A stretch of DNA of 64,000 nt. It comes from Pycnococcus provasolii. Taxonomy: Eukaryota; Chlorophyta; Pseudoscourfieldiophyceae; Pseudoscourfieldiales. The stretch covers positions 62,001-126,000 of the forward strand of contig CP150556.1 of NCBI GenBank assembly GCA_049487715.1. Direction: 5' to 3'. The notes under the pieces are model-generated. The model did no database searches, was not told where the DNA came from, and was given only the letters and a program-made list of their open reading frames with translations. Positions 63,712-64,000 of the stretch are shown here, one piece after another. Made by a program: the position numbers and the translations under genes. Numbering within the stretch: position 1 is the stretch's first letter; each line of letters begins with the position of its first letter.

Positions 63712-64000
63712 GACAGAATGACAGAATGACAGAATGAAAAAACAAGAAAAAGAAAAAAGAAAAAGAAAGAAACAAGAAAACAAGAATCCCTTAAACCCTA
63801 ACCCATGTAACCCTAACCCTAACCCGTGTAACCCATAACCCTAACCCTAACCCTAACGCAACGACAAATAGCCCCCCCGGGCCCGGGAGCCACCCCGGGA
63901 GCCACCCCCCCCCCGGGGCGGGCGGAGGTGGTCCCAACATGGTGCACCCGCCAACTGTTCTTCCGCCTAATTCCGCCTTATCATACCACTAAGGTTAAAA
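63712..64000. promoter_or_regulatory. Methyltransferase upstream region with telomere-like array
   Basis: An A-rich (aaagaaa)n stretch lies at 63740-63782, then about twelve CCCTAA-type motifs at 63790-63857 (CCCTAACCCTAACCC with cgtgta interruptions). A C-rich gggagccaccccgggagccacc repeat is at 63880-63905. Ordinary sequence continues to the window end, so this is not a visible chromosome end. Confidence 0.55.

Noticed and set aside
63790-63860. Chromosome end (true telomere)
   Set aside because: The motifs are interrupted and ordinary unique sequence continues to 64000; similar clusters occur throughout the window.

Overview
The window reads as nuclear DNA of a green alga, probably prasinophyte-like; genus and species cannot be told from the sequence. 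The evidence is: short GT-AG introns (about 86-163 nt) in otherwise intron-poor, GC-rich genes; a chloroplast stromal processing peptidase; a plant-type fused dethiobiotin synthetase/DAPA aminotransferase; a GLFG-type nucleoporin; animal/plant-like class I cyclic nucleotide phosphodiesterases; and secreted or membrane proteins with long hydroxyproline-type PPPSPPP tracts. No rRNA, tRNA, CRISPR array or transposase was recognised.

Layout. 1-2.7 kb is a near-perfect inverted repeat carrying two copies of a head-to-head pair of paralogous small tail-anchored proteins. 2.9-8.5 kb holds a BRWD/PHIP-like WD40 protein (minus) and a DnaJ-type zinc-finger protein (plus). 9.3-21.3 kb is one giant gene for a PKD2-like cation channel, whose first extracellular loop has swollen to about 3,000 residues of polyproline, beta-propeller-like and DUF5011-like repeats. 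21.5-27.3 kb has a type I membrane polyproline glycoprotein and a low-complexity protein ending in Ala/Pro/Glu repeats, broken by one base. 27.7-45.3 kb is a compact housekeeping stretch: a PDI-like thioredoxin, the stromal processing peptidase, the biotin enzyme, Maf nucleotide pyrophosphatase, a membrane-anchored S1/P1 nuclease, Nup54 and a ribosomal-L1-domain protein, plus two unknown genes and a decayed bacterial-type amidohydrolase. 46.2-54.1 kb has a type II membrane sulfotransferase-like protein, a secreted acidic repeat protein with RRHLLQ motifs, and an unknown gene.

55.5-63.7 kb is the most unusual part. Two tandem phosphodiesterase genes share an almost identical catalytic half and 3' flank but carry unrelated N-terminal membrane modules. 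Next is a WD40 gene whose first 18 residues closely copy the histone H3 tail, followed by a class I methyltransferase.

At least five intergenic regions, mostly divergent promoters, contain clusters of CCCTAA/TTAGGG telomere-like motifs; none was seen between convergent genes. Several gene starts were set by checking for a real ATG: the longest open frames at several loci begin at GTG or TTG, which points to downstream ATGs or short upstream exons.
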